64,000 bases of DNA from Hymenobacter aerilatus (GCF_022921095.1 NZ_CP095053.1:1034501-1098500); one strand, 5' to 3'; positions 18,937 through 28,548 are shown, counted from the first letter of the stretch. The notes: generated by a model from the sequence alone, not told the origin. Made by a program: numbers and translations.

Positions 18937-20523
18937 ATGCACTATACAATGGCGCTGGCTCAGCATCTGCAAGCATTAGAAACAGTACCTGATTCCTACT
19001 TGATTGTGTCGCCGGAGCTGATGATTCTTACGGTCAGCAACGCCTACCTGGCTAATACCCGCACGCAACGGGAGCAGTTGGTAGGCCAGTACATCTTCGA
19101 TGCCTTTCCCGATAATCCGGCCACGCCCGAAGCTAATGCCGTGCGCAACCTGCGTGCTTCCCTGGAGCAGGTACTGGCCACGGGGCGGCCGCACCAGATA
19201 GCATTGCAGCACTACGATGTGCCCGATCGGGGAAAGCCGGGCTACTTTCTGGAGCGCCACTGGGAAGTGGTGAATACACCTGTTTTCGATTCCGAAGACC
19301 ACCTGTGCTACATTATTCACAGTATTGTGAACGTGACTGAAACAGTGCGCGCGCGGGAGGCGGTGCAACAAAGTAAGCAACGAGAACAGGCTGCCTTGGC
19401 CGAGGCCGAGCAGGAGCGGCAACGCCTGAGCCACCTTGTAATGCAAGCCCCGGCGGCCATCTGCCTGCATTATGGGCCTGAGCTGGTGTATGAGTTTGTG
19501 AATACCAGCTACCAGCAGTTGTTCTCGGGCCGCGAGCTGATAGGCAAGCCCCTCATAGAAGCCGTACCCGAGTTGCGCGATACGTTTATCTGGGAGCAGC
19601 TGCAGGAGGTGTATCGGACCGGGCAAAGCTGCCAAGCGCACGATGTGCTGGTGCCTTTGGTGCGCGCGCCGCACACCGAACCCGAGGACTCGTACTTTAC
19701 CTACACGTTTCAGGCCCGCTACAATAAGAACCAGCAGATAGATGCCGTGTATGTGTTTGCCATTGAGGTAACCGAGTTGGTGCACGACCGGCGGCAAATA
19801 CAAGCCCTCAACCACGAGCTCGACCAAGCCAACCAGCAGCTCACCCGCGTAAATGCCGACCTCGACAGCTTTGTGTATATGGCCGCCCACGACCTGAAGG
19901 GGCCCATCAACAACCTGGAAGGGTTGGTGCAGCTTCTGCGCGACACGCTGCCTGGCCAGAAGCCCACGGAAGTCGGTATGGTGCTGAACATGATGCAGGA
20001 GTCGGTGGCGCGCTTCCAACGGACGCTGGTGCAGCTGGGCGACGTGCTGCAACTGCACCAGGCCCACGACCCTGCCGCCCCGCCCACCCAGCTGGCGGCC
20101 GTAGTCGAGGACCTGCGCCAGGATCTGCTACCCGCACTTCAGCAAACCGGCGGCACGCTGGAAGTGGATGCCGACGCCTGCCCTCTGGTAGCTATGCCCG
20201 CCAAAAGCCTGCGCTCTTTGCTCTACAACCTGCTCAGCAACGCCATCAAGTACCGCCACCCCGACCGGCCGCCCCAGGTGCAGCTAAATTGCCGCACCCA
20301 CGGCGGATTCTGGCACCTCACCGTGCAAGACAATGGCTTGGGCCTCGATACTACCCAGCAGGCTTCCCTGTTTGTCTTATTTCGCCGTTTCCATAGCCAC
20401 GTAGAGGGCTCCGGGCTGGGGCTCTACACCGTCAAAAAGATAGTGGAAAACCTGGGTGGCCGGGTGGAGGTGCAAAGTGAGCTGGGGGTAGGCTCTACGT
20501 TTTCGGTGTATATCCCCAGCTAG
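18937..20523 (+). CDS. PAS-domain sensor histidine kinase, cytoplasmic
   Basis: 528 residues without a membrane segment. Two PAS domains (about residues 10-135 and 160-285, the second with LVYEFVNTSYQQLFSG) are joined by a coiled coil (AVQQSKQREQAALAEAEQERQRL). The HisKA box is AAHDLKGPINN with His318 as phospho-acceptor, then LLYNLLSNAIKY (N box), QDNGLGLD (G1) and GSGLGLYTVKKIVENLGG (G2). It phosphorylates an unlinked response regulator, since none is adjacent. The region upstream (18676-18936) holds no gene. ATG 18949 is an alternative start. Confidence 0.9.
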   Translation: MHYTMALAQHLQALETVPDSYLIVSPELMILTVSNAYLANTRTQREQLVGQYIFDAFPDNPATPEANAVRNLRASLEQVLATGRPHQIALQHYDVPDRGKPGYFLERHWEVVNTPVFDSEDHLCYIIHSIVNVTETVRAREAVQQSKQREQAALAEAEQERQRLSHLVMQAPAAICLHYGPELVYEFVNTSYQQLFSGRELIGKPLIEAVPELRDTFIWEQLQEVYRTGQSCQAHDVLVPLVRAPHTEPEDSYFTYTFQARYNKNQQIDAVYVFAIEVTELVHDRRQIQALNHELDQANQQLTRVNADLDSFVYMAAHDLKGPINNLEGLVQLLRDTLPGQKPTEVGMVLNMMQESVARFQRTLVQLGDVLQLHQAHDPAAPPTQLAAVVEDLRQDLLPALQQTGGTLEVDADACPLVAMPAKSLRSLLYNLLSNAIKYRHPDRPPQVQLNCRTHGGFWHLTVQDNGLGLDTTQQASLFVLFRRFHSHVEGSGLGLYTVKKIVENLGGRVEVQSELGVGSTFSVYIPS

Positions 20524-20601
20524 GTGACTACCCGGCCCCGCCGGCGCGACGTATGCTCGCCGAACCCGCCGCACCAAGGCCGGGCATTTGGCTGCCCCAC
20601 T

Positions 20602-21138
20602 TTAGATACCCGTGGGCTTGCCGTCGATGCTGTGGGTGTTGCGGTTGTGCCAGTACTGCGCTACCTGCTCGGGGCCGCGCTGTTCCATGTAGTCGTTCAG
20701 CTCATCGCGCTCCGCCCGATAATCGAAGAAGGGCACGGCCATGCCGCAGGAGGTTTGCACCAGATCCACGCCAACCACCACTATCTGCCGGGAGCCGGGC
20801 AGGGGCGGGAACAGCGGCAGCAGCTCGGCCCACTCCGCGTCGCGGGGGTGGTACACGGTGGCGGTGCCGTAGAGGCGCAGGATGTTGGGCTTGCCCTCGA
20901 AGGCGCACCACATCAGGGTAATGCGGTTTACCTCCAGCAGGTGGGCAGCGGTTTCGTTGCTGCTGCCGGTCAGGTTCAGCCAGGCCACGCGGTTGGCATC
21001 GAGCACGCGCAGAGTGTCCTGGCCCTTGGGCGAGATATTGACTCGCCCATCCGCGGCAGCCGTGCCCACGAAGAAGATGTGCTGCTGCTCGATAAACGCC
21101 TGGGTATCGGCACTGATGGAAGTATACTGCTTGCCCAT
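20602..21138 (-). CDS. pyridoxamine-5'-phosphate oxidase-fold protein
   Basis: 178 residues from ATG 21138 (MGKQYTSISADTQAFIEQQ); the frame is open upstream to 21300 but without similarity there. It shows the split-barrel flavin-binding pattern of the PPOX superfamily: FFVGTAAADGRVNISPKGQD, ANRVAWLNLTGSSNETAAHL and ITLMWCAFEGKPNILRLYG. Members bind FMN, F420 or haem and act as oxidoreductases; the reaction cannot be told here. It lies downstream of the S-4TM gene on the same strand but differs in base composition, so it is probably an independent chromosomal gene. Confidence 0.87.
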   Translation of the reverse strand: MGKQYTSISADTQAFIEQQHIFFVGTAAADGRVNISPKGQDTLRVLDANRVAWLNLTGSSNETAAHLLEVNRITLMWCAFEGKPNILRLYGTATVYHPRDAEWAELLPLFPPLPGSRQIVVVGVDLVQTSCGMAVPFFDYRAERDELNDYMEQRGPEQVAQYWHNRNTHSIDGKPTGI

Positions 21139-21263
21139 GCGGAATAGGGGTTGGCTGGGTAGCAAGGTAGGACTTCCTCTGTACCAACGACAACGCCGCC
21201 CAGATTTTTCCAGGCGGCGCGGGTGTGGCTTGCTGCTCGCGCAGTAGGGGGTTACAACTAATA

Positions 21264-22049
21264 TCAACTTATTCCCAAACGTTTCTTCTGCTCCTTCCAC
21301 AGATCATCCAGTCGCTCCCTGTTTTTACCAAAGAATTCCATATCGAGCGGAATGCTAGCCCAAGCTACAATTGTTTCATAGCGAAGTACATGCATTACCA
21401 TCTGGGCTACCTTTTTCTCATTCAGTGAATCTGGAATTGTATCCTGAAAAAGTGTGCGCCAACTCAGATTGATATTGCGGACTTCCGCTGTGAAATACCA
21501 AAGCTTGATTAATTCAAGTGCAAAGCTGGCTGCGATAATAGATTCAGCAATGACGCGGACAGTATGCTTGTCACCAATTGCGGCAGATAGACAATATGCG
21601 GCTACAATAAAGCCGTTCTTAATGCCAACCTTGGGGAGCATCTGGTCTAAATTGTGCTGAGAAGTAAAGCTGTTTTCAAAATTATTTAATGCCATGCGAT
21701 ACAAACCTGCTTGAGCCTCAGTATTTGTATAATATCCTTCGGAATTTGCTTCGGAAAACGTAGTGCCGAACGAGTTATCAACAAAATCAAATCGTCGCTT
21801 CGTTTCTGCTTGAACATACAATAAGTGGCCGCGATATTCAGCAACCAGATAAGCTATAACTAGCAATGCATTGCAGGCGCCTAAGGTTCGTGCAGTATCA
21901 TCGGTAACTAACTTGTTGCGCTCAATAATACTTAGAGTCAGTGCTACTGCTGTAATGAAGTATGCAAGGTATTTCGATACTGTAAAATGCTTGTTAGCCT
22001 GGGCGTAACTCCCGTCAAAAGGAACGATTCTTCGTACTGCGTTATTCAT
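21264..22049 (-). CDS. S-4TM family putative pore-forming effector
   Basis: 261 residues with four predicted membrane helices in two pairs: about 27-44 (YLAYFITAVALTLSII), 55-71 (LGACNALLVIAYLVAEY), 145-160 (GFIVAAYCLSAAIG) and 165-186 (VIAESIIAASFALELIKLWYF), with a long soluble loop between pairs. This layout matches the S-4TM/SLATT effectors predicted to open membranes in nucleotide-signalling defence systems. The gene starts 6 bases after the nucleotidyltransferase stop, so translation is coupled. Both genes are clearly more AT-rich than their neighbours, a sign of horizontal transfer. Pore activity is inference from the family. Confidence 0.75.
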   Translation of the reverse strand: MNNAVRRIVPFDGSYAQANKHFTVSKYLAYFITAVALTLSIIERNKLVTDDTARTLGACNALLVIAYLVAEYRGHLLYVQAETKRRFDFVDNSFGTTFSEANSEGYYTNTEAQAGLYRMALNNFENSFTSQHNLDQMLPKVGIKNGFIVAAYCLSAAIGDKHTVRVIAESIIAASFALELIKLWYFTAEVRNINLSWRTLFQDTIPDSLNEKKVAQMVMHVLRYETIVAWASIPLDMEFFGKNRERLDDLWKEQKKRLGIS

Positions 22050-22055
22050 GTTGAT

Positions 22056-22856
22056 TTATTTTCTGGGTGGTAAGATGTAGTATAACCACAGTAAAGCCTT
22101 CGGCATATCATTATTATATAGATACGCCTCTACATATCCCTTATATTTTTTTAGAGTTGCTATTTTTTCCTTCGCCCACTGCGGTTTGCCGTAATCTGAT
22201 AATTGATTGATAGCATAGAAAAAACCTGTTTGATAGTTGTCGCCTGAAAAGTTTATATTAATGATTGCTTTTTCTAGTTCGTATGAGGAATAAGGCTTAC
22301 CAGCTCGTGTGTTCCATGCCTTTAATAATCTTATAATTGGCTTCACAATTGAGCCATAATGTGTATTGACCCGCGTTAAATCGGCTGTTAAGGCTGACGG
22401 GTCTGTACTTTGCCATTCGTTGCGACTGTCCGGAATATATAAAGTAGACGTGGACCAATAACTTACTTCGTAAGCTGGTACCAAGTCAAATTTGATGTGG
22501 CCTAGCTCAACCACCACCGTCGGGAAGTCCCTGTACACCGATGAACGCGAAAAGTGCTTATCAGCAAAAGCAAGTAGCCATGTGCGGTACGTATCCGGCG
22601 TTTTAGCAAGCGTTGCATGGTTAAACTTTACCATAATATCCACGTCTGAGCCGCTGTCGTAGGCACGTGGCAAGATGGTGTCACGCTTATAAGAACCAAA
22701 GTCTGAGACGGAAATAAGCTTTGTCCCAAACTCGTTGCGCAACTTACCGCTAATATTAGTCAGCGAAGTTTTAATGCTGTTGTCCTCTTGGCTGTCGTAG
22801 CTGATGTAATACTCGTAAGCCAGCTCACGTAATAAACCGTTGATAGAAAGGGCCAT
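22056..22856 (-). CDS. CD-NTase-like nucleotidyltransferase (SMODS type)
   Basis: 266 residues. The polymerase-beta-like core is visible: FGSYKRDTILPRA followed by GSDVDIMVKF, where the two Asp residues would bind metal, and a third acidic strand IKFDLVPAYE. The C-terminal part (IVKPIIRLLKAWN...YSSYELEKAI) fits the OAS/DncV-type helical domain. Such enzymes make cyclic or linear oligonucleotide second messengers after phage infection in CBASS and activate a linked effector, here the S-4TM protein directly downstream. No Cap2/Cap3, HORMA or TRIP13 gene is adjacent, so it would be a type I (short) system. Which nucleotide it makes cannot be read from the sequence. Confidence 0.8.
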   Translation of the reverse strand: MALSINGLLRELAYEYYISYDSQEDNSIKTSLTNISGKLRNEFGTKLISVSDFGSYKRDTILPRAYDSGSDVDIMVKFNHATLAKTPDTYRTWLLAFADKHFSRSSVYRDFPTVVVELGHIKFDLVPAYEVSYWSTSTLYIPDSRNEWQSTDPSALTADLTRVNTHYGSIVKPIIRLLKAWNTRAGKPYSSYELEKAIININFSGDNYQTGFFYAINQLSDYGKPQWAKEKIATLKKYKGYVEAYLYNNDMPKALLWLYYILPPRK

Positions 22857-22952
22857 GTTTAGTGTAAAAAAAGTTGTGAAATGACGAACTGAACCGCTAC
22901 CAGTTAGTCAACTATCTATATTTCCTCCTAATCTGAGGGGGAGTAGCCTTAG

Positions 22953-25900
22953 CTACTCTCGCTTCAACACCTCTCGAATCCCGCTCAACCCACCGGCAAT
23001 GCTTTCGAGCTTGTCGAGCATCTGTAGGAGTTGGCCGGCGCCGGAGTTGCGGAGGTTGTCGCGGAAGGTGGCTTTGATTTCCTGCCAGCGGGCTTCTTCG
23101 GCGGGGGTGAGCCAGCCGAGCAGCTCGCGCAGCTTGAGCAGGTTGGCTTCGGTGGCGCTGGTCAGGGTTTGGGCTTCGCTTTCGTAATGGGCGGCCAGCA
23201 GGTCCGTTATTTCCTGGTCGTTCATCACGGGGCGCACTTTCTCGGCCAACTTGTTCATGTTGCGGTAGGAGCCCTGCAGCTTGAACGGCGGCTCGGTACG
23301 GTAGGCGTCGGCCTGGGCGGCGCTGGCAATGTAGGCCGCATTCACGCGGGCCACTACGTCGCGCAGGCGCAACAGCTTCTGGAGCACCGCCACGTACTCG
23401 TTTAGCTCCTCGGGCGAGTGGTTGCCCTCCAGGCTCAGGCCGTCCTGCTGCCCGGTTTCGGCCAGGCGAATGAGGGCGGGCACGTCCTGGGGGCTTTGGG
23501 TGGCGAGGCGGCCCAGGGCGGCGTTGCTGGTGAGGGCGTTTTCGAGGTAGGAGAGGCGGAAGGCTTCCTCGGAGCCGGTGCTCAGGATGTCGCCGAGGTT
23601 GTAGATGTCGGCGCGGTTGGCCAGCATGTCGGGCAATTGAAACACGTCGCCGCTTTCGGTGTAGGGGTTGCCGGCCATCACCACCGCCACCTTGCGGCCG
23701 CGGAAGTCGTAGGTGCGGGCGCGGCCCTCGTACACGCCCTCAATCTTGCGCTGGGCGTCGCAGAGCGAGATAAACTTTTGCAGAAACTCGGGGTTGCAGT
23801 GCTGGATGTCGTCCACGTAAATCATCACGTTGTCGCCCATCTCGAAGGCTAGGTTCAGCTTCTCCAGCTCCTGCCGCGCCCCGGCGTTGGGGGCCTGGGC
23901 GGGGTCTACGCTGGTTACGGCGTGCCCGATGGCCGGCCCGTTGATTTTCATGAAGATGAGGCCTAGCCGGTTGGCCACGTACTCCATGAGCGTGGTTTTG
24001 CCGTAGCCGGGCGGCGAGATGAGCAGGAGCAGGCCCATGAGGTCGGTGCGCTTGCCCTCGCCCGCCGTCCCGATCTGCTTGGCCAGGTTGGCCCCAATTA
24101 GCGGCAGATATACTTTATCAATCAGCTGATTGCGCACAAACGAGGTGAGCACCCTCGGGCGGAAATCTTCCAGGCGCATGTCCTGGGCGGCCCGCACCAG
24201 CAGCTGCTTTTTCAGCTCCTGAAACTGCTCGAACTGCGGCACCAGCACCCGCTCATAGTGCAGCAGCCGGCGGCGGAAGTCGGGGAAGTTGAGGGGGTAG
24301 GTACGGTCGTCGGAGAGGCGCGGGTGAGTGCCCTGGAAGCCGGCGAGGACTTCGCGGGTAGGCGTGTGGACAACGCGGGCGGGGTCATAGGTGTTGGTGA
24401 GCAGGAGGACGGCGCACTCGAGCGCCTCACCCCCCAGCCCCCTCTCCGAAAAAGGAGAGGAGGAGCCGGCCGATTCTGTCTCTAACTCTGCGTTGATTTC
24501 AGGGTCGGCTACGGCTCCCCCTCTCCTTTTTCGGAGAGGGGGCTGGGGGGTGAGGCGCTTCGGCTGCACCGCCTGCACCCACTGCCGCACCAACTGAACC
24601 TGCGCCACCGGCTGATCCTGGAGCTGGTCGATGGACCGCTGGAACAGCTCCGTGGCCTGGCGCTCCTGTAGCTGCTTCTGAAACTGCTGGTACAGCTCGG
24701 CGGCTTCCTGGGAGATGATGAAGTGGTTGTTGGTTTTCGGTTCTTGGTTTTTGGTTAGTTCTGACGTTGGAGAAGTACCACTTACCTGAGTCAGCGAAGC
24801 GAACAGGTAGTCACCGGCTTCGACTACTTGGTCAGGCGTAAATAGGCCGGTTTGCTGGGCGAAGGTTCCCACGGCGGCTTGCAGCTCAGCCTTCAGCGCG
24901 TCGAATTCCTGCGAATCGGGGAAGACTTGCAGCAGCACCCCGATGCCCTGAAGCTGCCGTTCCCAGTGGGCGCGCTGGTCGGGGTCAGCGAAGCGCAGCC
25001 AGTAGAGGGCCGCGGCGGCGCGGGTGTCGGCGGGGTAGCGGAGCAGGTCGGCGGTGCGGGTGAGGCGCACCAGGGCCGTGAGCAGCAGAGCGGCGTCGTG
25101 GTCGTGCACACCTTTGAGGTAGCCTTCCTGGTAGCGCGCGGCCATAAATTGCTGCACGTAGGCCAATAGCTCGGCGGCGCTGAGGTGGCCTAGCTCGGGT
25201 ACGGACAGCACGGCGGGGCGGCCCGCTTCCGCATCGGCGGGCGTGGGGTGCTGGGCAGCCTGCAGGATGCGCCAGGCCAGAAACTCGGCCCGGTACACGT
25301 CCTGGTTTTCCGACACCACGGTTTGCTCCCACACTGGCCTAGCCGCCAGCAGGGTAGGGTCGTTGATTTTCTGGAAGAAGTTGGTGCCCGTGAGGTGGTA
25401 GTGCAGGTCGCCGTCGCGCAGCACCACGGTCAGCTCCAGGGGCTGGGTGTTCACGGTGAAGGCATGAGGACCGAACTTGAGGGTCTGGCCGCCGTCGGCA
25501 AACAGGTCGGCCCGGTCTCGGAGCTGACGCACAGCGTCTTCGCGCAGGGTTTTGAGGCGGCTCAGCACATCGTCGGCCTTCACCGAGTCGCCGAGGTTGA
25601 GTAGCTCCTGAGCGGTCTGGCGCACCTTTTCCACCATCACGTCGGCGGCAAAGCACCCGTTGATATCCGCCACCGATTCCAGGCGGGTGAGGCGGCTCTG
25701 CACCGCTTTCAGCAGCCGCTCGGCGCTTTGCAGTAGGGCTGTGGCGCGCTGGTTGCGGGCCGCCACCAGGGCCGTTTTCTTGGATTCGAAAGCTTCCACC
25801 ACCTGCTCGCGGCGGCTAGTGAGTTGCTCGATAAACTGGTCGAAGTCGGGGAAGCGGCCTTCCAGCTCCTCCAGCTGCACCATGAGCTTGGTCAGGTACT

Positions 25901-28001
25901 CGTCGCACTTGGCGGGCGTGTCGGCCAGGTCGAGGTAGTTGGTCAGGGCCTGCTCCAGCAGCTTGAGCTGGGCGGTAAACTCGGCCTGGGCCTCGGTGCC
26001 AGCCAGGGCCTGCCGCCGCCGTTTAAGGGCCGCCCGAATCTGGTTGAAGCGGGCGTACACCGTCGAGATATTGTCGATGATGGCCGTGGTCTGAGTCGGG
26101 TCGGGGATGGGCAGGTTGCTCACTACCTCAATCAGCAGCTCCAACTCCTGGGCTACGGCGGTGGCTTCCTGCTCGCGCTGGTCGGCCTCCACGGTTTTCT
26201 GCACCTGCTCCACGCCGTCGGCAATGGCCTGCACGCGCTGGGCGTAGGGCGTGAGGGCATCGGGTTTCAGCAGGAAATCCACGGTTTGGGTGGCTACTTC
26301 CTTGCTCAACTCCTCTAGGCCAGTGGCATGTTGCTCCACGGCCGGCAGCTCTACGTAGCGCAGCTCCTTCAGGGAAATCACCTCGCCCCGCACCCCGCGC
26401 AGCTCGCCCAGCAACTGCACGAACTCCGTCACGGTATCGGGCGCCGAGCGGCGGATGCGGCTGATTAGCTCGTCGGCCTTCTGGAAAACGGTTTGGGTTT
26501 GCTGGGCAGTGTTCTTGCGGATGCTCTGTACCTTCTCAAACTCCTCCACGGCGGCCGTGGCCGTCTGCCGGATTTCACCCAGCGGCTCGGCCAGGGCTTG
26601 GGCGGCGGGTTCGCGCAGCCAGTGGTAAGCGTCGGTGAGGCTGGTAGTCTGGCGGATCAGATCGAGGTAGAGGCCGGCGTAGGAATCGTCCTTGCCCGTC
26701 AGAGTCAGCACTTCCTGTACCTCGCTCATGGCCCGCACAATCTCCTTGTTGCCCAGCTTGTAGAGGTAGGAATCGGAGGTGACGGGTAGCTCGAAGTCGG
26801 GAGCGGTGTAGGGCGTCTGCCAGATCTGCACGGCGTGGTGCTTCTTGGGCTCGTCGTCGGCCCGGAAGAAGCATAGCTCCCCGTTCTCAAACAGGGCGTA
26901 GCCGTGGCACACAATGGGGTTGTCGACGCGCTGAGCAATGCGGTTGTAGCTCAGCAGCAGGTAAGTGCCCTGGTCCTTGTTGTAGAACACGTACAGGAAA
27001 TCCTCCCCGTTCGGCGACACCACCCGCTTCTCAAACAGCATCTCCCGCAGCCCGTTGTCGAGCAGCTTGTTGTCGCCGGTTTGCAGGTAGAAACCGTGCG
27101 GGAAAATCAGGCCCTGCCCGTCGGGCAGCAGCACGCAGGCATCGGCCAGGGCATCGAGGCGCTGGGCGGTTTTTAGCTTGAAGTTGAAGATGAAGTAGCG
27201 GTACTGCTGCTCCTGGTAGGGCCGGATCTTGAGCAGAATCAGGTTGCCCACCACGGCAAAGTAGATTTCCGAGTCGTCGAGGGTCTGGTCCTTATCATCT
27301 ACCGGCTCACTCAAAATGCCCTGACCGGTGCTGGTATTGTCCTCTACTTTAATGGTCAGGTCGCCGCCAATCGTCTCCACGAACACCTTGTCTTCGATGC
27401 TGATGTGGGGGTGCTTGCCGCCGCGCTGCATGTCGCGGGTGGCGCGCTTCCACTGGAACTCGTGCTGGGGCGGGAAGGTGTACTCGTGGTCGGAGCGGTT
27501 GTCGAGGTAGGTGAGCGTGTCGCCTTGCATCAGCCACTTGAACGTCTTCACATCCGAGGTGCTGCGGCCCACCCGAAACACCATGAACAGGTGCGCCCCA
27601 ATCACCGCAAACTTCACGAACTGGGTGTTCTTGTAGTAGCGGTACAGGTTGCGGAACTCCTCCAGAAACTGCGGATTCTGTAGCAGCTCCAGCCCCAGCG
27701 GCCGGAAGTCGTGCTCGGTGTAGTCGTACACCCCAAATACGTCGGCCAAATCCGGCTCCGCCTTCAGCCCCAGCGTCACATTGTACCCGAAGATGAAGCG
27801 CTGCCCCACCGGCACCATGTCCCAGGGCACGCAGTTGTTTTCGGTGGTAATGCGACCGGTGCCTAGCAGGCGAGTATCCACGGCCCCAAACACCTGCTTG
27901 CGTTCCGCATTGAGTGTATCCAGCCGCTGGCGCAGGTCGGTGCTGCTTTTGAGCAGGCGGTTGCGTAGAATTTCGTAGGTGCCGGTTTCGAGTTGTTCCA
28001 T
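22953..28001 (-). CDS. large coiled-coil AAA ATPase of the flotillin/PspA operon
   Basis: 1,682 residues. The N-terminal third (about 1-430) is beta-rich with repeating blades and may be a propeller. A long coiled coil follows (about 430-900). The C-terminal AAA+ module has Walker A SPPGYGKTTL near residue 1328, Walker B NVMIYVDDIQHC near 1390 and sensor-like VAVVMAGNPYTESG near 1435. Homologues in Bacteroidota are often named DNA repair ATPase without proof. A 139-bp inverted repeat (24421-24559) is carried in frame and encodes about 46 residues (1148-1194) between the middle and AAA parts. It is the last gene of the membrane-stress operon. I infer a remodelling role at flotillin/PspA assemblies. 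Confidence 0.75.
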   Translation of the reverse strand: MEQLETGTYEILRNRLLKSSTDLRQRLDTLNAERKQVFGAVDTRLLGTGRITTENNCVPWDMVPVGQRFIFGYNVTLGLKAEPDLADVFGVYDYTEHDFRPLGLELLQNPQFLEEFRNLYRYYKNTQFVKFAVIGAHLFMVFRVGRSTSDVKTFKWLMQGDTLTYLDNRSDHEYTFPPQHEFQWKRATRDMQRGGKHPHISIEDKVFVETIGGDLTIKVEDNTSTGQGILSEPVDDKDQTLDDSEIYFAVVGNLILLKIRPYQEQQYRYFIFNFKLKTAQRLDALADACVLLPDGQGLIFPHGFYLQTGDNKLLDNGLREMLFEKRVVSPNGEDFLYVFYNKDQGTYLLLSYNRIAQRVDNPIVCHGYALFENGELCFFRADDEPKKHHAVQIWQTPYTAPDFELPVTSDSYLYKLGNKEIVRAMSEVQEVLTLTGKDDSYAGLYLDLIRQTTSLTDAYHWLREPAAQALAEPLGEIRQTATAAVEEFEKVQSIRKNTAQQTQTVFQKADELISRIRRSAPDTVTEFVQLLGELRGVRGEVISLKELRYVELPAVEQHATGLEELSKEVATQTVDFLLKPDALTPYAQRVQAIADGVEQVQKTVEADQREQEATAVAQELELLIEVVSNLPIPDPTQTTAIIDNISTVYARFNQIRAALKRRRQALAGTEAQAEFTAQLKLLEQALTNYLDLADTPAKCDEYLTKLMVQLEELEGRFPDFDQFIEQLTSRREQVVEAFESKKTALVAARNQRATALLQSAERLLKAVQSRLTRLESVADINGCFAADVMVEKVRQTAQELLNLGDSVKADDVLSRLKTLREDAVRQLRDRADLFADGGQTLKFGPHAFTVNTQPLELTVVLRDGDLHYHLTGTNFFQKINDPTLLAARPVWEQTVVSENQDVYRAEFLAWRILQAAQHPTPADAEAGRPAVLSVPELGHLSAAELLAYVQQFMAARYQEGYLKGVHDHDAALLLTALVRLTRTADLLRYPADTRAAAALYWLRFADPDQRAHWERQLQGIGVLLQVFPDSQEFDALKAELQAAVGTFAQQTGLFTPDQVVEAGDYLFASLTQVSGTSPTSELTKNQEPKTNNHFIISQEAAELYQQFQKQLQERQATELFQRSIDQLQDQPVAQVQLVRQWVQAVQPKRLTPQPPLRKRRGGAVADPEINAELETESAGSSSPFSERGLGGEALECAVLLLTNTYDPARVVHTPTREVLAGFQGTHPRLSDDRTYPLNFPDFRRRLLHYERVLVPQFEQFQELKKQLLVRAAQDMRLEDFRPRVLTSFVRNQLIDKVYLPLIGANLAKQIGTAGEGKRTDLMGLLLLISPPGYGKTTLMEYVANRLGLIFMKINGPAIGHAVTSVDPAQAPNAGARQELEKLNLAFEMGDNVMIYVDDIQHCNPEFLQKFISLCDAQRKIEGVYEGRARTYDFRGRKVAVVMAGNPYTESGDVFQLPDMLANRADIYNLGDILSTGSEEAFRLSYLENALTSNAALGRLATQSPQDVPALIRLAETGQQDGLSLEGNHSPEELNEYVAVLQKLLRLRDVVARVNAAYIASAAQADAYRTEPPFKLQGSYRNMNKLAEKVRPVMNDQEITDLLAAHYESEAQTLTSATEANLLKLRELLGWLTPAEEARWQEIKATFRDNLRNSGAGQLLQMLDKLESIAGGLSGIREVLKRE
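24421..24559. repeat. paired family S palindromes inside the AAA ATPase gene
   Basis: Arms 24421-24467 and 24513-24559 match over 47 bases with one mismatch, around a 45-base spacer. Each arm is the same repeat seen at 3187-3236. On the coding strand it reads through without stop and encodes LTPQPPLRKRRGG at one end and SSPFSERGLGGEA at the other, a Pro/Arg/Gly-rich linker unlike the rest of the protein. Confidence 0.85.
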
Positions 28002-28025
28002 AGGGGGTAGTAGCCTAGCTCTAAT

Positions 28026-28144
28026 CGCCTCACCCCAACCCCTCTCCGAAAAAGGAGAGGGGCTCTAGTTATGGCTTGTAGAGGTAGAATTAAGACTAGA
28101 AACTAGTTCCCCTCCTCAGATGAGGAGGGGTTAGGGGTGGTTGA
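28026..28144. repeat. two short palindromes upstream of the AAA ATPase gene
   Basis: A family S variant (CCCCTCTCCGAAAAAGGAGAGGGG, split here as CCCCTCTCC and GGAGAGGGG arms, 28026-28062) and a different palindrome, CCCCTCCTCAGATGAGGAGG with a GGTTAGGGGTGGTTGA tail (28107-28144). The second recurs on the far side of the DUF559 gene at 28549-28585 in the same orientation and at 28632-28672 inverted. Confidence 0.8.
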
Positions 28145-28162
28145 TGATGGTAGAACGGTAAT

Positions 28163-28525
28163 CTAAAAAGCAGCCTCAATAGCTGCCAATACACTTTCGA
28201 TATGTTGCACGACTAGCTTATTCTCAAACCGCAGCACTTTCAGGCCTAAGCTGCCTAAATAAGAATCTCGCTCCTGGTCCTGTGCCTCACCGCTTGCGGT
28301 AAAATGCCCTGCGCCATCTAGCTCTACCACCAGCTTTTCAGCCGGGCAGTAGAAGTCCACGATGTACGGCCCGATGTCGTGCTGGCGGCGGAATTTGCGG
28401 CCATCTAGCTGGCTGCGCTGAAGAGCTTTCCAAAGTAGGGCTTCGGCAGGCGTGAGGTTGCTGCGTAGGATGCGACGGGTAGCTTTCTGATAGCCTAGGT
28501 TATGGATATGGTTAGTATCGGGCAT
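28163..28525 (-). CDS. DUF559 (Vsr-like) endonuclease-fold protein
   Basis: 120 residues with the DUF559 pattern: LTPAEALLWKALQRSQLDGRKFRRQ, then IGPYIVDFYCPAEKLVVELDGAGH, where Asp and Glu of the PD-(D/E)xK-like core are expected, and LGLKVLRFENKLV at the end. These small proteins share the very-short-patch-repair endonuclease fold; activity is unproven. It sits inside the flotillin/PspA operon, and palindromic repeats flank it on both sides, which breaks the usual gene order. That suggests it arrived as a separate cassette together with the repeats. Confidence 0.82.
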   Translation of the reverse strand: MPDTNHIHNLGYQKATRRILRSNLTPAEALLWKALQRSQLDGRKFRRQHDIGPYIVDFYCPAEKLVVELDGAGHFTASGEAQDQERDSYLGSLGLKVLRFENKLVVQHIESVLAAIEAAF

Positions 28526-28548
28526 AGCTATAGAATTCTAGAGGCTAG

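Noticed and set aside
22940..22958. Terminator between the AAA ATPase and the CD-NTase gene
   Set aside because: The GAGTAG/CTACTC hairpin is short, overlaps the stop codon and has no T-run.
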